Positions 61,778 to 64,000 of a stretch of 64,000 nt of DNA are shown piece by piece. The notes beneath the pieces are model-generated. The model did no database searches. It was not told where the DNA came from and saw nothing but the letters and a program-made list of their open reading frames with translations. The position numbers and the translations under genes were made by a program. Where the stretch lies: the NCBI RefSeq assembly GCF_902499335.1, contig NZ_CABVQK010000004.1, positions 62,001-126,000 on the forward strand, given 5' to 3'. Position 1 is the first letter of the stretch. Each line of letters starts with the position of its first letter. Source of the DNA: Burkholderia lata. GTDB taxonomy: Bacteria; Pseudomonadota; Gammaproteobacteria; Burkholderiales; Burkholderiaceae.

Positions 61778-62866
61778 TCAGCGGGCCGGCTTCAGCAGCA
61801 CCTTGATCGATTCGGGCGATTTCGCGACGCGGATCGCGTCGTCCCAGTCCTCGAGTGCGAAATCGTGCGTGACGATGCCTTTCGACGTGACGAGCCCGCG
61901 TGCGAGCAGGTCGATCGCGATCGGGTAGCAGTATGGCCCCAGGTGCGCGCCGCGCACGTCGAGTTCCTTGCGGTCGCCGATGATCGACCAGTCGACGGTC
62001 GCATCCTCGCCGAACACGCTGAATTCGACGAAGCGGCCGAGCTTGCGGATCAGGTCGAGCCCCTGGCTCACGCCGACCGGCGCGCCGGTCGTCTCGATGT
62101 AGACGTCGCAGCCGTAGCCGTCGGTGAGCGACCTGACGATCTCGCGCGCGTCGTCGCGCTTCGGGTTGATCGTCACGTCCGCACCGTATTGCCGCGCGAG
62201 TTCCAGCCGCTCGTCGATCAGGTCGATCACGACGAGCTTCTTCGGCGTCTTCAGGCGCGCGACCTGCGTCATCATCAGCCCGAGCGGGCCCGCGCCCGCG
62301 ATCACGACCACATCGTCGAGTTGGACGTCGCCGCGATTCACCGTATGGATCGCGCACGACAGCGGCTCGATGATCGCGGCGTCTTCAAGCGACACGCCAA
62401 GCGGGATCCTGTGGACGATCGCGGTCGGCGGAATGCGCATGTACTCGGCCATCCCGCCGTCGGCCACCTCGCGCTGGAAGCCGAAGATGTTGTGCACTTC
62501 GCACATCCAGTACTGGCCCGACTTGCAATAGCGGCACTTGCCGCACGGCACGATCTGCTCGGCGATCACGCGGTCGCCCACCGCCACGCCGAAGTGCTCG
62601 GCCGCGCCGTCGCCAAGCGCTTCGACATAGCCGAAGAACTCGTGGCCGGGAATCACGGGCGCCTTCACCCACGGGCTCGGGCCGCCCCAGAACATCTTCG
62701 CGCCGGTATAGCACTTGCAGTCGCTCGCGCAGATCCCGCATGCGGCGATGCGGATCACGAGCTCGTTCGCGCCGGGGCGCGGCTTCGCGACCTGTTCGAC
62801 GCGATAGTCCTCGGGGCCGTGGCAGACGACCGCGGTCATCCGCGGCGGGGCTTCGGGTGTCGTCAT
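61778..62866 (-). CDS. Zinc-dependent alcohol/polyol dehydrogenase (MDR family)
   Basis: 362 residues. Catalytic zinc: CGICASDCK (Cys), GHEFFG (His, Glu), PCGKCRYCKSGQYWMC (four structural Cys in CxxCxxCx7C) and the NAD fold VVIAGAGPLGLMMTQVARL; EPLSCAIHT follows. Resembles sorbitol/threonine dehydrogenases. Oxidises a polyol or sugar alcohol upstream of the kinase. The 29-bp gap to the kinase supports co-transcription. Confidence 0.93.
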   Translation of the reverse strand: MTTPEAPPRMTAVVCHGPEDYRVEQVAKPRPGANELVIRIAACGICASDCKCYTGAKMFWGGPSPWVKAPVIPGHEFFGYVEALGDGAAEHFGVAVGDRVIAEQIVPCGKCRYCKSGQYWMCEVHNIFGFQREVADGGMAEYMRIPPTAIVHRIPLGVSLEDAAIIEPLSCAIHTVNRGDVQLDDVVVIAGAGPLGLMMTQVARLKTPKKLVVIDLIDERLELARQYGADVTINPKRDDAREIVRSLTDGYGCDVYIETTGAPVGVSQGLDLIRKLGRFVEFSVFGEDATVDWSIIGDRKELDVRGAHLGPYCYPIAIDLLARGLVTSKGIVTHDFALEDWDDAIRVAKSPESIKVLLKPAR

Positions 62867-62912
62867 GGGTTATCTCTTTCGTTGATGATTCGGATGACTG
62901 ATAAATCGATCG

Positions 62913-63926
62913 TTACCGCGACCGTTCGCGGCTGATGTAGATCGCGAGCAGGATGATTCCGCCCTTGATCACGTTCTGCACATACGGGTTCACGCCGATC
63001 ATGTTCAGCCCGTTGTTGAGCACGCCGAGCAGAAGCGCGCCGACCAGCGTGCCGAGGATCGCGCCGCGCCCGCCGGAGATCGACGTGCCGCCCATCACGA
63101 CGGCCGCGATCGCGTCGAGCTCGAAGCCCACGCCGGCGTTCGGCTGCCCGCTCATCAGCCGCCCGGTCAGCACGATCGCGGCGAGCGCCGACGTGAGCCC
63201 CGCCAGCGTGTAGACGATCAGCTTCACGCGCGCGACCCGCACGCCGGTGAGCCGCGTCGCCTGCTCGTTGCCGCCGATCGCATACACGTAGCGGCCGAAC
63301 GGCATCCGGTCGAGCAGCAGCCATGCGATCGCATAGACCACCAGCATGATCAGCACGGGCGCCTGGATGCCGAACACCTTGCCGCTACCGAAGAATGCGA
63401 CCCAGTCGGGCAAGCCGTCGATCGGATAGCCGCCCGTGTAGATCAGTGCGAGGCCACGCGCGATGCCCATCGTCGCGAGCGTGACGATGATCGGCGGCAT
63501 CCCCGCGAACGCGACGAACACGCCGTTCAGGAAGCCGAAACCGAGGCCGACCGCGATGCCGATCGCGAGCGCGGCAACCGCGTTCACGCCCGCGACCATC
63601 AGCCCGGCCGCCAGCGTGCCCGACAGCGCCATCACCGAGCCGACCGACAGGTCGATCCCGCCGGTCAGGATCACGCAGGTCATGCCGACCGCGATGATCG
63701 CGTTGATCGACACCTGGCGCAGCACGTTCTCGAGGTTCGCGGCGGACAGAAAGCTCGGGCTCGCGATCATCATCGCGATGCACACGACGATCAGCCCGAC
63801 GAGCGGATAGAACAGCGTCGAGCGCCGCAGTTGCGCCCACATCGCGCGTGGCGGCGGTGCGTCGCCATTTCCGGCGGTGGCCGCGAGCGTGGTGGAAGGC
63901 GTGGAAGAAGAATCAGGCAGGTTCAT
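62913..63926 (-). CDS. Ribose/xylose-type ABC transporter permease (RbsC family)
   Basis: 337 residues with about nine helices. RbsC markers: VGMTCVILTGGIDLSVGSVMALSG, LNGVFVAFAGMPPIIVTLATMGIARGLA, AIGGNEQATRLTGVRV and GGTSISGGRGAILGTLVGALLLGVLNNGLNM in blocks. SD GAGGAG precedes ATG 63926; the N-terminal 36 residues are polar. Overlaps the ABC ATPase stop by 14 bp. Imports the sugar or polyol fed to the dehydrogenase/kinase. Confidence 0.93.
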   Translation of the reverse strand: MNLPDSSSTPSTTLAATAGNGDAPPPRAMWAQLRRSTLFYPLVGLIVVCIAMMIASPSFLSAANLENVLRQVSINAIIAVGMTCVILTGGIDLSVGSVMALSGTLAAGLMVAGVNAVAALAIGIAVGLGFGFLNGVFVAFAGMPPIIVTLATMGIARGLALIYTGGYPIDGLPDWVAFFGSGKVFGIQAPVLIMLVVYAIAWLLLDRMPFGRYVYAIGGNEQATRLTGVRVARVKLIVYTLAGLTSALAAIVLTGRLMSGQPNAGVGFELDAIAAVVMGGTSISGGRGAILGTLVGALLLGVLNNGLNMIGVNPYVQNVIKGGIILLAIYISRERSR

Positions 63927-64000
63927 GGATCGCTCCTCGCGTGCCGGCCGTGGCATAGGTCATGACCGTGTCGGGATCGATCTCGTCGCCTGCGAGCGTC
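63913..64000 (-). CDS. Sugar ABC transporter ATP-binding protein, C-terminal fragment
   Basis: Only the last 28 codons are in the window, reading ...LAGDEIDPDTVMTYATAG... and stopping at 63913-63915. The position directly before an RbsC-type permease, with overlapping ends, and the DPDTVMTYATAG wording fit the end of an RbsA-type ATPase. The rest lies beyond 64000. Confidence is limited by the short fragment. Confidence 0.75.
   Translation of the reverse strand, partial: TLAGDEIDPDTVMTYATAGTRGAIHEPA

Overview
The window is very GC-rich and densely coded. It carries Burkholderiales-type content: an OmpC-like porin, many LysR and AraC regulators, CreBCD, a Fiu-type catecholate siderophore receptor with a PKHD hydroxylase, and MHS and DHA2 transporters. 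Together these suggest the Burkholderia cepacia complex, probably an accessory or metabolic part of a large replicon. The assignment rests on gene content and style only. No rRNA, tRNA, CRISPR array, prophage or replication origin was found.

Layout. 1-9.6 kb: partial GNAT acetyltransferase, LysE exporter, secreted alpha/beta hydrolase, PI-PLC-like protein, then a LacI regulator facing a carbohydrate ABC operon (binding protein and two permeases, no ATPase). A perfect 22-bp palindrome lies in front of the binding-protein gene, with a porin beyond it. 8.7-15 kb: a probable amine-catabolism operon on the minus strand (FeaB-like aldehyde dehydrogenase, class III aminotransferase, APC permease, a 195-aa unknown, EutR-like AraC regulator). 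15-18 kb: secreted protein, LuxR-type regulator, YpfJ-like metallopeptidase. 18-23 kb: SDR, a LysR with a basic histone-like tail, an EthD-like protein, an MHS transporter and a DUF2848 protein. 23-31 kb: small lipoprotein, RtcB RNA ligase, NAD(P)-dependent reductase with divergent LysR, DUF7660-like protein, LysR with divergent DHA2 exporter, Oxidored-like protein, Ntn amide hydrolase. 31.5-37.5 kb: RidA protein, creD-creC-creB with an 11-bp-periodic CreB box array, SDR, sterol-desaturase-like hydroxylase.

37.5-42.6 kb: about 113-bp tandem repeats, then a secreted protein with three 55-residue Cys-paired repeats, an EF-hand protein and an OmpR/EnvZ-type two-component pair, followed by a 29-unit 8-bp microsatellite. 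42.6-49.9 kb: DUF4410-like lipoprotein, DapB-like protein, cupin, SDR-moaF with divergent AraC, DMT exporter, membrane protein, entericidin. 50-52.2 kb: an aspartate carbamoyltransferase fused to an N-terminal HTH with two matching palindromes, then a VapBC/FitAB-type toxin-antitoxin pair. 52.5-57.9 kb: fiu-type receptor, Sel1 protein and piuC/ybiX in one iron operon, a possible transposase remnant, a VanX-type dipeptidase and a MobA-like nucleotidyltransferase. 58.1-59.2 kb: a tnpB-only IS200/IS605-family element with end hairpins. 59.4-64 kb: a polyol/sugar operon on the minus strand (ABC ATPase fragment, RbsC-like permease, zinc alcohol dehydrogenase, FGGY kinase, SDR) entering from beyond the right edge.

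Most operons show 1-4 bp stop/start overlaps and adjacent regulators. The least conventional features are the HTH-ATCase fusion with duplicated operators, the tnpB whose usual RuvC-II glutamate is missing, the creD box array, and the two repeat arrays flanking the 55-residue-repeat protein and its two-component system.
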